Assembly: GCF_002355155.1 (NCBI RefSeq)
Contig: NZ_AP017369.1
Location: forward strand, 2,728,001-2,792,000
Source: Corynebacterium suranareeae
Lineage (GTDB): Bacteria; Actinomycetota; Actinomycetes; Mycobacteriales; Mycobacteriaceae
Reading direction: 5' to 3'
DNA: 64,000 nucleotides
Under the pieces are notes generated by a model. The model saw only the letters and a program-made list of their open reading frames with translations. It was not told the origin of the DNA and searched no databases. The position numbers and the translations under genes are program-made. Shown here one piece after another: positions 1-8,504 of the stretch (the stretch's first letter is position 1; each line of letters begins with the position of its first letter).

Positions 1-291
1 GGCGCCACGGCCATCATTGTGGATACGGGTACCCATCGCGGTGTAAAGATCGCCCAACTTATCAGCGTGATCGGTCGCAACAGCTGCGAATACACGCGCT
101 GGTCCCCACGCAGACTTCATGCGCTCCAGGTAGTCCGCTGGAAGATCGCGTCCATCATTGAGTACGGAAAGGCTCATTGGAACCCACTGGACTTCAATAT
201 CACGAACCTTTTCGACTTCCTTGATCCAGCGAGAAGTAATCCAACAGAAAGGGCAGGTGGTATCAAACCAGAAAGTTACTTTGTCAGCCAT
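1..291 (-). CDS. Mycothiol-dependent nitroreductase-like DsbA-family oxidoreductase (3' end outside window)
   Basis: The first 97 codons of a thioredoxin-fold protein are visible, read leftward and cut by the window edge. The N-terminus has a CPFC redox motif (Cys13-Cys16) directly after the first beta strand, followed by WITSRW, and a DLPADY segment. These match the N-terminus of the DsbA-like M. tuberculosis Rv2466c family, which uses mycothiol as reductant and activates nitro compounds. The ATG at 289-291 is preceded by a GAGGAAAA Shine-Dalgarno stretch. It is divergent from pepN, the same pairing as Rv2466c-Rv2467, which supports the assignment. No signal peptide is seen, so it is expected in the cytosol. 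The substrate in this organism is not known from the sequence. Confidence 0.8.
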   Translation of the reverse strand, partial: MADKVTFWFDTTCPFCWITSRWIKEVEKVRDIEVQWVPMSLSVLNDGRDLPADYLERMKSAWGPARVFAAVATDHADKLGDLYTAMGTRIHNDGRGA

Positions 292-405
292 GTGTTTTCC
301 TCTTTTCTTTAAAGTTTCTAGCAATCCACACTAGGCGCGAACTATCGTGGTGTCATCGCGCACCTTCCAAGGGTAGCGCCCCCTCAATTTTCAAGGAGCT
401 TTAAA

Positions 406-3009
406 TTGACATCCATTAATCTCACCCGGCAAGAAGCTCAGGATCGTTCGAGGTTATTAAGTGTAGAAAACTATGACATTGCACTTGATCTCAACAACGG
501 CGATGAGTTTTTTAGTTCCTCCACGGTTGTCAGCTTCACTGTGAGGGAGGCTGGAGATACTTTTATTGATCTTCGGGCGTCCAGTGTTGAGGAAGTCCGG
601 CTGGATAATGTGTCTATCAAAAATGAGGCTCTTACACTGGGCAAGACTGGCTATGACGAGACCTATGGTATTGCTCTAAAGGGGTTGACTCCTGGCGAGC
701 ACAAGCTGCGGGTCACGGCCACTATTCCTTATTCTCGCACTGGTGAAGGCCTGCACCGCATGGTGGATCCTGCGGATAATGAGGTGTATTTGTACACCCA
801 GTTTGAAACGGCCGACGCTAAACGCATGTTTGCTTGCTTCGACCAGCCGGATCTCAAGGCCACCTATGATTTGAATATCAAGACTCCTAAGGGTTGGAAG
901 ATTATTTCCAACTCAGAGCAGCAGGTTTCTACTCAGCATGCTGATTACGATACGCACGTGTCTCGTGTTGATTATCCACTGTCTACTTATTTGATTGCTG
1001 TGTGTGCGGGCCGCTACCACGAGGTACGTGATGTCTGGAACGGCACGTTGACTCATCATCCAGAGACTCCAGCAGGCCAGCCAACTGAGCTTTCTGTGCC
1101 ACTTGGTTTGTACTGCCGTCGCTCCTTGGCTAAAAATCTTGATGCGGAGCGCCTGTTCACTGAGACCAAGCAGGGCTTTGATTGGTATCACCGCAACTTT
1201 GGTGTGGCCTACCCGTTTGGCAAGTACGATCAGATTTTCGTCCCTGAATTTAACGCCGGCGCGATGGAAAACGCTGGTGCTGTGACTATTCGTGATGAAT
1301 ACGTCTTTGCCTCCAAGGCCACCCATTACCGCTATGAGCGTCGTGCAGAAACTATCCTCCACGAACTCGCACACATGTGGTTCGGCGATTTGGTCACGAT
1401 GCAGTGGTGGGATGACCTCTGGCTGAATGAATCCTTTGCCACCTGGTCAGCTGTGATTTCCCAGGCTGAGGAAACTGAATACGACAGCGCGTGGGTGACT
1501 TTTGCCAATGTGGAGAAATCCTGGGCTTACCAGCAGGATCAGCTGCCATCTACTCACCCGGTCTTTTCTGATGGCTACGATATTGAAACCGTCGATCAGA
1601 ACTTTGACGGCATCACGTATGCAAAGGGCGCGTCGGTGCTCAAGCAGCTGCAGGCCTATGTTGGGCGCGAGGAGTTTTTGGCTGGCGTGCGCAGGCACTT
1701 TGCCAATCATGCGTGGGGAAATGCCACCTTCGACGATCTGCTCGGCGCGCTTGAGCAGTCCTCCGGGCGCGATTTATCAGATTGGGCAAACCAGTGGCTG
1801 AAAACCACCGGCATCAACACCCTCGGCGCGGAATTCACCACTGACAACGGCAAGTACACGTCGTTCGCAGTCACCCAGACCGGCGCCGAGCCGGGCGCAG
1901 GTGAGCTGCGAACCCACCGCATCGCGGTGGGGCTTTATAAGCTTATCGACGGATCCCTCGACCGCTACGCACGAGTAGAACTTGACTGCAGTGGCGCGTC
2001 GACAAGCGTAGAAGAGATCATCGGACTTGAGCAGGCTGACTTCGTGCTGGTTAACGACGATGACCTGACGTACGCGCTGCTCGATTTGGATGAAGCGTCG
2101 CGCAACTTTGTCATTGACAATATCGATAAATTCAGCGATCCGATGCCTCGCACCCTGGTGTGGTCCGCCGCGTGGGAAATGACCCGCGCTGGCCAAATGA
2201 AGGCCCGCGATTTCATTGCGCTGGTCGCCCGCGGTGCTGCTGCCGAAACTGAAATCGCCGTGCTCGAGCGCATTCTCATGCAGGCAACTTCTGCGCTGAA
2301 GAACTACGCCGACCCAGCTTGGGCCAAGGAAACCGGAAATAATTTGCTTGCCGACGCCTTCCTCCACGGTGCCCGCACCGCCGACGCCGATTCGGACACC
2401 CAGCTGGCATTCATCCAAGCGCTGGCCAAGACCACGCTAAACGATGCCGCAGCTGAATACTTCCGCGATATTCTTGCCGGCAACATTAACGGTCTGACCG
2501 TGGATCCCGATCTGCGTTGGTGGGCGCTGACCGCTCTGATTGCTAGAGGCGATGTCGAGGATGCTGAAGAAGCAATTGCCACCGAGCTTTCTCGCGATAA
2601 TTCCAGTGCCTCTTATCTAGCATCGCTTCGTGCAGGTGCTGCAATCAACACCGAAGCAGTAAAAGAATCTGCATACAAGGAAGTCACCGCGCTGGATAGT
2701 GGCTTGTCCAACCTGGAACTACGCCACAAGATTGAAGGCTTAACCTTCACTGGGTCTTCTGACATTTTGCAGGCATACAACGAGCCGTACTTTAAGATCC
2801 TCGACGATGTCTGGGCGAACTTCTCCGGCGAAATGGCACAGCAGATCATCCTCGGGCTGTTCCCTGCATGGGACGTTTCGAAAGAAGGCCTCCAACGTGC
2901 CGATCGCTTCCTTGAAGATGACCACGTTGCAGGCATCAAACGAATTGTCTCTGAATCCCGCGACCGCACCGCCCGCGCGCTACGCAACCGGGAGGCGGAC
3001 GCTTCGTAG
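406..3009 (+). CDS. pepN: Aminopeptidase N (M1 family zinc metallopeptidase)
   Basis: This 867-residue cytosolic zinc aminopeptidase removes N-terminal amino acids from peptides. The gluzincin signature is complete: exopeptidase motif GAMEN at 285-289, HELAH at 319-323 and the third zinc ligand Glu342 in NESFA, giving the exact HEXXH-x18-E spacing. The C-terminal half (about 530-860) is the helical ERAP1-like domain usual in actinobacterial PepN, and the length is typical. The start is TTG at 406, set by AAGGAG at 393-398; no better in-frame ATG exists. It is monocistronic: an upstream divergent oxidoreductase and a strong terminator at 3030-3072 bound it. No signal peptide is seen. Confidence 0.95.
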   Translation: MTSINLTRQEAQDRSRLLSVENYDIALDLNNGDEFFSSSTVVSFTVREAGDTFIDLRASSVEEVRLDNVSIKNEALTLGKTGYDETYGIALKGLTPGEHKLRVTATIPYSRTGEGLHRMVDPADNEVYLYTQFETADAKRMFACFDQPDLKATYDLNIKTPKGWKIISNSEQQVSTQHADYDTHVSRVDYPLSTYLIAVCAGRYHEVRDVWNGTLTHHPETPAGQPTELSVPLGLYCRRSLAKNLDAERLFTETKQGFDWYHRNFGVAYPFGKYDQIFVPEFNAGAMENAGAVTIRDEYVFASKATHYRYERRAETILHELAHMWFGDLVTMQWWDDLWLNESFATWSAVISQAEETEYDSAWVTFANVEKSWAYQQDQLPSTHPVFSDGYDIETVDQNFDGITYAKGASVLKQLQAYVGREEFLAGVRRHFANHAWGNATFDDLLGALEQSSGRDLSDWANQWLKTTGINTLGAEFTTDNGKYTSFAVTQTGAEPGAGELRTHRIAVGLYKLIDGSLDRYARVELDCSGASTSVEEIIGLEQADFVLVNDDDLTYALLDLDEASRNFVIDNIDKFSDPMPRTLVWSAAWEMTRAGQMKARDFIALVARGAAAETEIAVLERILMQATSALKNYADPAWAKETGNNLLADAFLHGARTADADSDTQLAFIQALAKTTLNDAAAEYFRDILAGNINGLTVDPDLRWWALTALIARGDVEDAEEAIATELSRDNSSASYLASLRAGAAINTEAVKESAYKEVTALDSGLSNLELRHKIEGLTFTGSSDILQAYNEPYFKILDDVWANFSGEMAQQIILGLFPAWDVSKEGLQRADRFLEDDHVAGIKRIVSESRDRTARALRNREADAS

Positions 3010-3029
3010 CTATTAGTTTCTTCCCTAGC

Positions 3030-3072
3030 AATCCTGGCATGTTAACTGCACACGTAACATGCCAGGATTTTT
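3030..3072 (+). terminator. Rho-independent terminator after pepN
   Basis: A perfect 15-bp inverted repeat (3030-3044 with 3055-3069) closes a 10-nt loop and is followed by a short T-run. It starts 20 bp after the pepN stop codon. Confidence 0.85.
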
Positions 3073-3073
3073 C

Positions 3074-3374
3074 ACACCACTATTTCCACCATCGCCTATT
3101 TGTTCTATTAAAAATTGGAATTCTCCGAACTTTTTAAGAACAGTGAATTACTCTGCTTTAAGAAGCTCAAGTAGAGAATATTTCTAAAATAAACTTAGGA
3201 ATTATTTAATTGAGGCTTAATTAAATAGACTAAAAGTGATTGAAATCTAAGGTTATATTTACATTAAAATAGTCTAACACTAATGTTCGAAACGCTAACG
3301 TTAAACGTCCACCGATACTGATACATTCCTTTGGAGATCTAAATTGATCGCACTACAACCCAAAGGAGTTTTTC
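3074..3374. other. AT-rich intergenic stretch upstream of the 3375 gene
   Basis: About 300 bp with no convincing ORF. It is strikingly AT-rich (for example 3180-3270) compared with the genes on both sides. It must hold the promoter of the 3375 gene, but I could not place -35/-10 boxes with confidence. The change in composition marks the left edge of the 3.1-7.0 kb islet. Confidence 0.5.
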
Positions 3375-4457
3375 ATGTCTATCGAGCAAGCAATCACCTC
3401 GCTCGCTGCGCGAGTTCGGGAACTGAAACCCATCATCGAAACTGAAGAAGCTACGAAAACTGCGCTGATCATCCCTTTTATCAGTAATGTTCTGGGATAC
3501 GATGTCACTGATCCACGTGAAGTCATTCCGGAATATACGGCTGACATTGGAGTCAAAAAGGGTGAGAAGGTCGACTTCGCTATTAAAACCGGTGACGATT
3601 TCCATTTCCTCATTGAATGTAAAAAGGTCGGCTCACCACTAAGCCTCGACCACGCAAATCAACTCGTCCGCTATTTCAATGTCACAGACACCGAATTCGC
3701 CATTCTAACTAACGGCGAGGTCTACCAATTCTATGGACAGCTTGATGCAGCCAACCGCATGGATGAGAAACCATTCATGACCTTGGATCTAAATAACATC
3801 GATGCTAGGCAGTTCCCACACCTAGAAATGTGTACTCGTAAGCATTTCAACCCACAAGCTTTGGCGGCAAATGCGGAGGAACTCAAGTACATCGCTGAAC
3901 TGAAGAAGGTCATCGCAAACCAATTCCAAGAACCTGATGCGGAAATCGTCAAGATGCTTGCTGCCACCGTCACTACAAAACGTATGACCGCTCAGAATCT
4001 GGAATTCTTCACCCGTCTGGTTAATACTGCATCGTCTCAGTTTCTCAAAGACGAAGTCAATCGCAGACTTCGCTCTGCCCAAGTTTTTGATGATCCTGTG
4101 CAAGCACAAGAAGCCCAGTCAGAGTCAACAACAGATGAAGAAACTATCGATGAAGTCATCTCCGATATTGTGACGACTGAAGAGGAAATCCACGGTCATT
4201 CAATTGTCCGAGCGATTTGTTGCTCCGAAGTTCCCGCTCAAGAAATCACGATGCGTGATGCAAAATCCTATTGCGCAATTCTCTTCCAAGACAACAACCG
4301 TAAACCCATCGCTCGCTTCTACTTTGATCGAAAGATTCCTCGCATCGGCATTTTCAACCCTGACGGCGAACAAGAACAGTTTGATCTAGAATCCATCGAG
4401 GATATTTACAATCATGCAGATCTTCTACGCTCCCGCGTCGCAGCGTTGAACGCTTAA
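3375..4457 (+). CDS. HsdR_N-like (PD-D/ExK fold) protein, putative type I restriction R-subunit N-terminal domain
   Basis: A 360-residue protein whose N-terminal 150 residues resemble the HsdR N-terminal nuclease domain found in stand-alone prophage and islet proteins. Residues Asp67, Glu81 and Lys83 (VDFAIK, then IECKK) fit the PD-(D/E)xK catalytic pattern, preceded by a glutamate in the first helix. The region after about residue 210 has an acidic, low-complexity linker (about 240-275) and a C-terminal domain containing ITMRDAKSYCAILFQDNN, which I do not recognise. No helicase motor, HsdM or HsdS gene is nearby, so it is not a complete type I restriction enzyme. The ATG at 3375 has AAAGGAG 8 nt upstream. 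Nuclease activity is inferred from the fold only. Confidence 0.7.
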   Translation: MSIEQAITSLAARVRELKPIIETEEATKTALIIPFISNVLGYDVTDPREVIPEYTADIGVKKGEKVDFAIKTGDDFHFLIECKKVGSPLSLDHANQLVRYFNVTDTEFAILTNGEVYQFYGQLDAANRMDEKPFMTLDLNNIDARQFPHLEMCTRKHFNPQALAANAEELKYIAELKKVIANQFQEPDAEIVKMLAATVTTKRMTAQNLEFFTRLVNTASSQFLKDEVNRRLRSAQVFDDPVQAQEAQSESTTDEETIDEVISDIVTTEEEIHGHSIVRAICCSEVPAQEITMRDAKSYCAILFQDNNRKPIARFYFDRKIPRIGIFNPDGEQEQFDLESIEDIYNHADLLRSRVAALNA

Positions 4458-4461
4458 TGAC

Positions 4462-5514
4462 TCATACCTTGTCCTGCAGACGGTATGCCACAGTCAGGCA
4501 TACCTCTGCAGTCCACTTGCTGGTATTAGCAAGAAACGCCCACAGCTGCTGATCGTTCAAACCAGCAGGTAAATCAATGCGAGCTTCAGCGAAAATACCG
4601 GACCGCGCGCCGTTTTCGATCTCTTCAGTAAACACCGTCACCAGCATGTGTTCTCTCGAGTACAGGTTGCATAGAGCAAGAAGCTGCTCTAGTTGCTTCT
4701 TGTTTTTAATTTTCACGCCTGTCCCAGAAGACACAGCTAAGGTCTGTCGATCGCTACCGTTGTTTCCATCGGTCAACCACGCGCTGACACGTTGGCCCAT
4801 GTGTTGGTATTCAACAAACCCCTCCCCCAATTTGAGTTCATCCGCACCCAGTGATTCATACTGCTGGTGAATGCGTTCAAGGGTAACCAGCGGGGTTGGT
4901 TCGTCGATCAGCCCGAAAGGATTACCCTCAACTAGTTGTTCTTTGGAAAATTCAAAGTCAACAGCAGGAGGTGTCACGTTAAATTCAGTGCGTTCTGGGG
5001 CAAATTTCGGCCAGGTCTGTTCACACCAAGAAACAAAAGTCTCGGCAACTTCAGTCATGCAATAGTGCACAAACTCCGCTGACTGCTCCCAGGTAGCGCC
5101 CACACCTGAGAAAAAGAATTCACGACCCCGCACAGTCAAGTTCTTTGGATCAACTTCATCTAAAACAACCTGCAGGTCCCGCGTTGGCCTATTGAAGTCA
5201 TTGACTGCCCTTAAGTACTCTGCCTGTTTCTTCGCTGGGACATAGGCGTGCCACATAAAGTCAGCAACAATACATAGAGTGACCTCATCCAAGTTGAAGT
5301 TCACCGTTAACCCCGGACGGCGAATAATCAACTCCATGCCTTTATCGGTTACAGCCATGTCGTGGTTATATCCCAAGGTCATCAATGCCATCTGCACTGG
5401 TTTCATCCGCATAGATTGCAGCGCACTATCAAGGTTTTCAGCCATTGCGACAGCTACTTTCTTAATGTTTTGGTTGCAGAGCGCACCTGAAAACAGGTAC
5501 TTAAAATAGCTCAA
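4462..5514 (-). CDS. YbjN-domain-like protein, function unknown
   Basis: A 350-residue soluble protein. Residues about 28-175 read like a YbjN/sensory-transduction-regulator fold, which resembles the type III secretion chaperone fold (LDEVTLCIVADFMW, LRAVNDFNRPTRDLQVVLDE). Residues about 200-345 may be a second, diverged copy. No catalytic motif is evident. The longest start is TTG at 5514, without a clear ribosome site; the ATG at 5445 (MAENLDSAL) is an equally good or better start and would give 327 residues. It converges with the 3375 gene, with only 4 bp between stop codons, and is divergent from the acidic protein at 5638. Function unknown. Confidence 0.6.
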   Translation of the reverse strand: MSYFKYLFSGALCNQNIKKVAVAMAENLDSALQSMRMKPVQMALMTLGYNHDMAVTDKGMELIIRRPGLTVNFNLDEVTLCIVADFMWHAYVPAKKQAEYLRAVNDFNRPTRDLQVVLDEVDPKNLTVRGREFFFSGVGATWEQSAEFVHYCMTEVAETFVSWCEQTWPKFAPERTEFNVTPPAVDFEFSKEQLVEGNPFGLIDEPTPLVTLERIHQQYESLGADELKLGEGFVEYQHMGQRVSAWLTDGNNGSDRQTLAVSSGTGVKIKNKKQLEQLLALCNLYSREHMLVTVFTEEIENGARSGIFAEARIDLPAGLNDQQLWAFLANTSKWTAEVCLTVAYRLQDKV

Positions 5515-5637
5515 TTTTTATAGTTACCAGAGATTAACATCAGAAATTGGCGTGCGTTTGATGAAGAAAAACAATTCTTATTCCCTTACCTTTTCGGGGG
5601 TAAAACTTTCCAGCGAAGTGTCAGTAGTTGCGTTAGA

Positions 5638-6345
5638 GTGCTCAACAACAATCCCTTCCTAGAAAGTGAATACTTCGTGTCTACGCTTCCAGCTGTTTTT
5701 CAAAGCGAACTTTTCCCTGAGGTATCTGGCGTAAAAGAGTTCCGTGGCTTAACTTATGTGTTCTTTGATCAATTCACTTTGCCCACCGCGACGCAGTTGG
5801 AACAAGCAACAGACGCAGGTTGGTCACTGATCACTTGGGGATGGTGGAACACGGACACAGATTTAGAAGATGTTGATTTGGAAGATATCACCTTCGAAGA
5901 CGACAGCTGGCCAAAACTTTCCGAATCTTCTAAAACAGAATCACTAAGCTCTTTTGATTTGAACTTCGATGGTCTTTCTGATGGCGAGCGCGAACCACAG
6001 CCCATCGAAAGTGTTGATTCTCTTGATGAAATCTTTGCTGAAGAAGGAGACTGGGGGCTCGTGGCAATCAGCTGCCCCAATTGGCAAGTCCCTGCCGCAT
6101 GCGAATGGCTTGGTTGCATGAATGTTGGTGAACCATTTGAAATGGCACATGTTCTTAAAGCCTGGCAGGATGGATGGGGTGTGCAGGCTCTAGCTTTTGG
6201 TGGTGAAGAAGATGATGCGGATCTTCTACTTCGAGTACCTGAAGAAAATGAAGAACTACTGGAGGCTTTCGCAATTGCTTCTGATCAGGTAATTACTTAC
6301 AACCATGAAGAGTTAGGTTCGTTGGCAAGCCTTTGGTTTGACTAG
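5638..6345 (+). CDS. Acidic DUF4253-like protein, function unknown
   Basis: A 235-residue, very acidic protein. Residues about 85-150 form a Glu/Asp/Ser-rich linker. The last 100 residues (GDWGLVAISCPNWQVPA through ELGSLASLW) resemble the DUF4253 pattern: a P-x-WLG-x-N segment, a W-x-D-G-W-G-V segment, then a short helix and LASLW at the end. This is a tentative pattern match. The start may be GTG at 5638 or the GTG at 5677 (STLPAVF), which has a GAAAG stretch before it. The next gene starts right at its stop codon, so translational coupling is likely. The acidity could suggest a DNA-mimic or immunity-type protein, but nothing proves this. Confidence 0.55.
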   Translation: MLNNNPFLESEYFVSTLPAVFQSELFPEVSGVKEFRGLTYVFFDQFTLPTATQLEQATDAGWSLITWGWWNTDTDLEDVDLEDITFEDDSWPKLSESSKTESLSSFDLNFDGLSDGEREPQPIESVDSLDEIFAEEGDWGLVAISCPNWQVPAACEWLGCMNVGEPFEMAHVLKAWQDGWGVQALAFGGEEDDADLLLRVPEENEELLEAFAIASDQVITYNHEELGSLASLWFD

Positions 6346-6346
6346 C

Positions 6347-6841
6347 ATGTGTTGGTTACTTCTCTGCATATTTTCAATTGGACTTCTGGTTCTAATAATC
6401 TGGGGAGTAATTGATGGTTTCTTGCGCGAGTTTTTTCTATGGGCTTCACCTTTCGCGCCCTTCAGTACCGCATTTGTGGCAGCTCTTGCTGGAATCATCG
6501 CATGGCGAAACTACAAGCACCGCCGAATCTCAGATAATCGAGCCGAGTGGTGGCGTCGTACGCAATACGCGATCGATCTCATCACATCCGATGATGATCG
6601 AATCGGCCGCAGTACAGGTTTGGCATTACTTTCACATCTAATAGAAGACTCAGAACCCACTACTCGAGACCTCGAATTAATTCGAGAGGTGACTCGCAAG
6701 CTAATGGAGGAAATTCTCACAAAAGAAGATAGACAGTCCAATGAAAAAGAAGAAGCAACCAGTTCACATATCTCACATATACTGAAAAGACGAAAGAAGA
6801 ACAGGAGGCAGTGGTATGTCGCGGAAAAACCCAAATCCTAA
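6347..6841 (+). CDS. Two-helix membrane protein with charged cytoplasmic tail, function unknown
   Basis: A 164-residue protein starting at ATG 6347, one base after the upstream stop codon (TTG at 6338 is an overlapping alternative). Two hydrophobic segments (about 2-22 and 33-51) are followed by a soluble region with WWRRTQYAIDLI and RIGRSTGLALLSHLI, and a basic tail (LKRRKKNRRQW). The charge pattern suggests that the C-terminal part lies in the cytoplasm. It overlaps the following small gene by 26 nt in another frame. No family recognised. Confidence 0.6.
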   Translation: MCWLLLCIFSIGLLVLIIWGVIDGFLREFFLWASPFAPFSTAFVAALAGIIAWRNYKHRRISDNRAEWWRRTQYAIDLITSDDDRIGRSTGLALLSHLIEDSEPTTRDLELIREVTRKLMEEILTKEDRQSNEKEEATSSHISHILKRRKKNRRQWYVAEKPKS

Positions 6842-6992
6842 ATCAGTAATGCTGCGTTCTCGTGACAACAAAACCGTCGAAATACGTGATGCTCGTGACC
6901 GGGCCTTCATCAAGCAGGCTGACGACCTCATCGTAAAGATCGACAAGCTGCTTGATATCAAAAATGCAAGACTAAAACATAAGTTACGTTAA
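6816..6992 (+). CDS. Small basic protein (58 residues), function unknown
   Basis: A short ORF starting ATG at 6816 with a near-perfect AGGAGG ribosome site at 6803-6808, which lies inside the upstream membrane-protein gene. It encodes a lysine/arginine-rich peptide with a predicted amphipathic helix in the second half (ADDLIVKIDKLLDIKNARLK). Its stop overlaps the convergent crtI stop region by 9 nt. The strong ribosome site, the tight coupling and the consistent layout argue that it is translated. No homologue recognised. Confidence 0.6.
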   Translation: MSRKNPNPKSVMLRSRDNKTVEIRDARDRAFIKQADDLIVKIDKLLDIKNARLKHKLR

Positions 6993-8504
6993 AGTCCGAT
7001 CCACGCTGTTGTCCCCGCGCAGGCGTTTCAGCACGTTTTCTGCAGAGATCAAACACATGGGCACTCCCACCCCTGGGACTGTGGTGGCACCTGCGTAATA
7101 CAGACCGTCCACTTTTCGGGATTTGTTGGAGCCTCTAAAAAATGCTGACTGCGCCAATGTGTGTGATGGGCCAATGGAACCGCCACGCCAGGAGTTGTAT
7201 CTGTCGGCGAAATCGGCGGGGCCGATGGTGCGTTGGACAACGATGCGGCTTTCCAGATCGTCGATTCCAGCCCATCGCCCGAGTTGAGCCACCGCTGCTT
7301 GTGCGATTCGGCCCACTAGTTCGGATTCTTTTCCGTAGGCAGAGCCGTGACCAATGGATACATCGGCAGGTACTGGAACGAGGATGAAGAGGTTTTCGTG
7401 GCCAGCTGGTGCTACGTCAGCATCCGTGGCGGAGGTTTTGGAAATGTAGATGGATTCAGAGGCAGGGAATTCTGATGTGGAGCCGTCGAAAACTTTGCGG
7501 AAATCTTCGTCCCAGTCGGAGGAAAACAGCAAGGTGTGGTGCAGTAATTCTGGAAGTTCTCCCTTCACGCCTGCCAACACCAGGACAGTGCTTAAGCCTG
7601 GTTGTTTATTCTTCCAGCTCGTCTCAGGCTTTTCGCGCAACGAAGCAGGTAGGAGTTGGGTTTCAGTGTGATGTTGATCGGCGCAGCTGACCACAATATC
7701 TGCGTCGATGAATTCAGAACCAACCTGAACGCCTGTGACGTTTCGGCCTTGGGTGGTGATCGCGGTGACGGGGGTGCCGAGGTGGAGGACGGCGTCGTCG
7801 ATAAGCGAAATCAGTGCGTTGATGAAGACGGTGAAGCCGCCGCGGGGATAGTTGACGCCCTGGACGAGGTCGGTGTGGCTCATGAGGTGATAGAGCGCGG
7901 GGGTGTGCGAAGGGTCAGAGGACAAAAATACTGCCGGGTAGCTTAGGATTTGGCGCAGTTTTGTATCGCGGAATTGGGTGTTGACCTTCACTTTTAGCGA
8001 GGTCGATAGGTTTGCCAGAAGTTTTGGCAATAGGCGCAGCACACCGGGGCTTAAGTACGGGATGAAGTTAGTGAAGTTGGTGTAGAGGAATCCGTCGATG
8101 GCCAGGTTGTATACCTGAGTGGCGGAATCGATGTAGGCGCGCAGTTTGGCGCCGGCACCGGGTTCGCGGGATTCAAAAAGTTCTGCCATCGCATCGATAT
8201 CGGAGGTGACATCGAGGTGTTCGCCGTGGTCGTCGATGACGCGGTAGGCGGGTTCAAGTGGCACGAGGTCGAGGTGGTCGTCGATGGAGGTGCCGCAGAG
8301 CTTAAAGAAGTGGGACATGGCGTCGGGCATGAGGTACCAGCTGGGGCCGGTGTCCCAGCGGAAGCCGTCGAGTTCGAAGGTCCCGGCGCGGCCGCCGAGG
8401 TGCTCGTTTTGTTCGACGAGGTGGACTTCATATCCTTCGCGTAAGAGCAGTGCGGTGGTGGCTAGTCCTGCTACTCCCCCACCGATGACCACTGCTTTTG
8501 TCAT
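6984..8504 (-). CDS. crtI: Phytoene desaturase (CrtI2-type)
   Basis: A 506-residue FAD-dependent amine-oxidase-fold desaturase that introduces double bonds into phytoene in the C50 carotenoid (decaprenoxanthin) pathway. The dinucleotide-binding GGGVAGLA is at the N-terminus, followed by the HLGGRAGTFELDGFRWDTGPSWY signature. The C-terminal CrtI signature is the stretch around YYAGATTVPGVGVPMCLISAE. The ATG at 8504 overlaps the crtB stop codon (ATGA), so the two are co-translated. A longer reading to 8525 would start inside crtB. The gene is uninterrupted here; I recall the second crtI copy of ATCC 13032 being annotated in two pieces (crtI2-1/crtI2-2), so an intact copy is worth noting. Confidence 0.9.
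   Translation of the reverse strand: MTKAVVIGGGVAGLATTALLLREGYEVHLVEQNEHLGGRAGTFELDGFRWDTGPSWYLMPDAMSHFFKLCGTSIDDHLDLVPLEPAYRVIDDHGEHLDVTSDIDAMAELFESREPGAGAKLRAYIDSATQVYNLAIDGFLYTNFTNFIPYLSPGVLRLLPKLLANLSTSLKVKVNTQFRDTKLRQILSYPAVFLSSDPSHTPALYHLMSHTDLVQGVNYPRGGFTVFINALISLIDDAVLHLGTPVTAITTQGRNVTGVQVGSEFIDADIVVSCADQHHTETQLLPASLREKPETSWKNKQPGLSTVLVLAGVKGELPELLHHTLLFSSDWDEDFRKVFDGSTSEFPASESIYISKTSATDADVAPAGHENLFILVPVPADVSIGHGSAYGKESELVGRIAQAAVAQLGRWAGIDDLESRIVVQRTIGPADFADRYNSWRGGSIGPSHTLAQSAFFRGSNKSRKVDGLYYAGATTVPGVGVPMCLISAENVLKRLRGDNSVDRTLT

Noticed and set aside
1777..2418. A 213-residue minus-strand ORF inside pepN
   Set aside because: Antisense shadow of a well-supported gene, no start signal.
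8051..8444. Several long ORFs opposite or beside crtI
   Set aside because: Threonine/proline-rich or glutamate/valine-rich shadows created by the GC-rich third positions of crtI.
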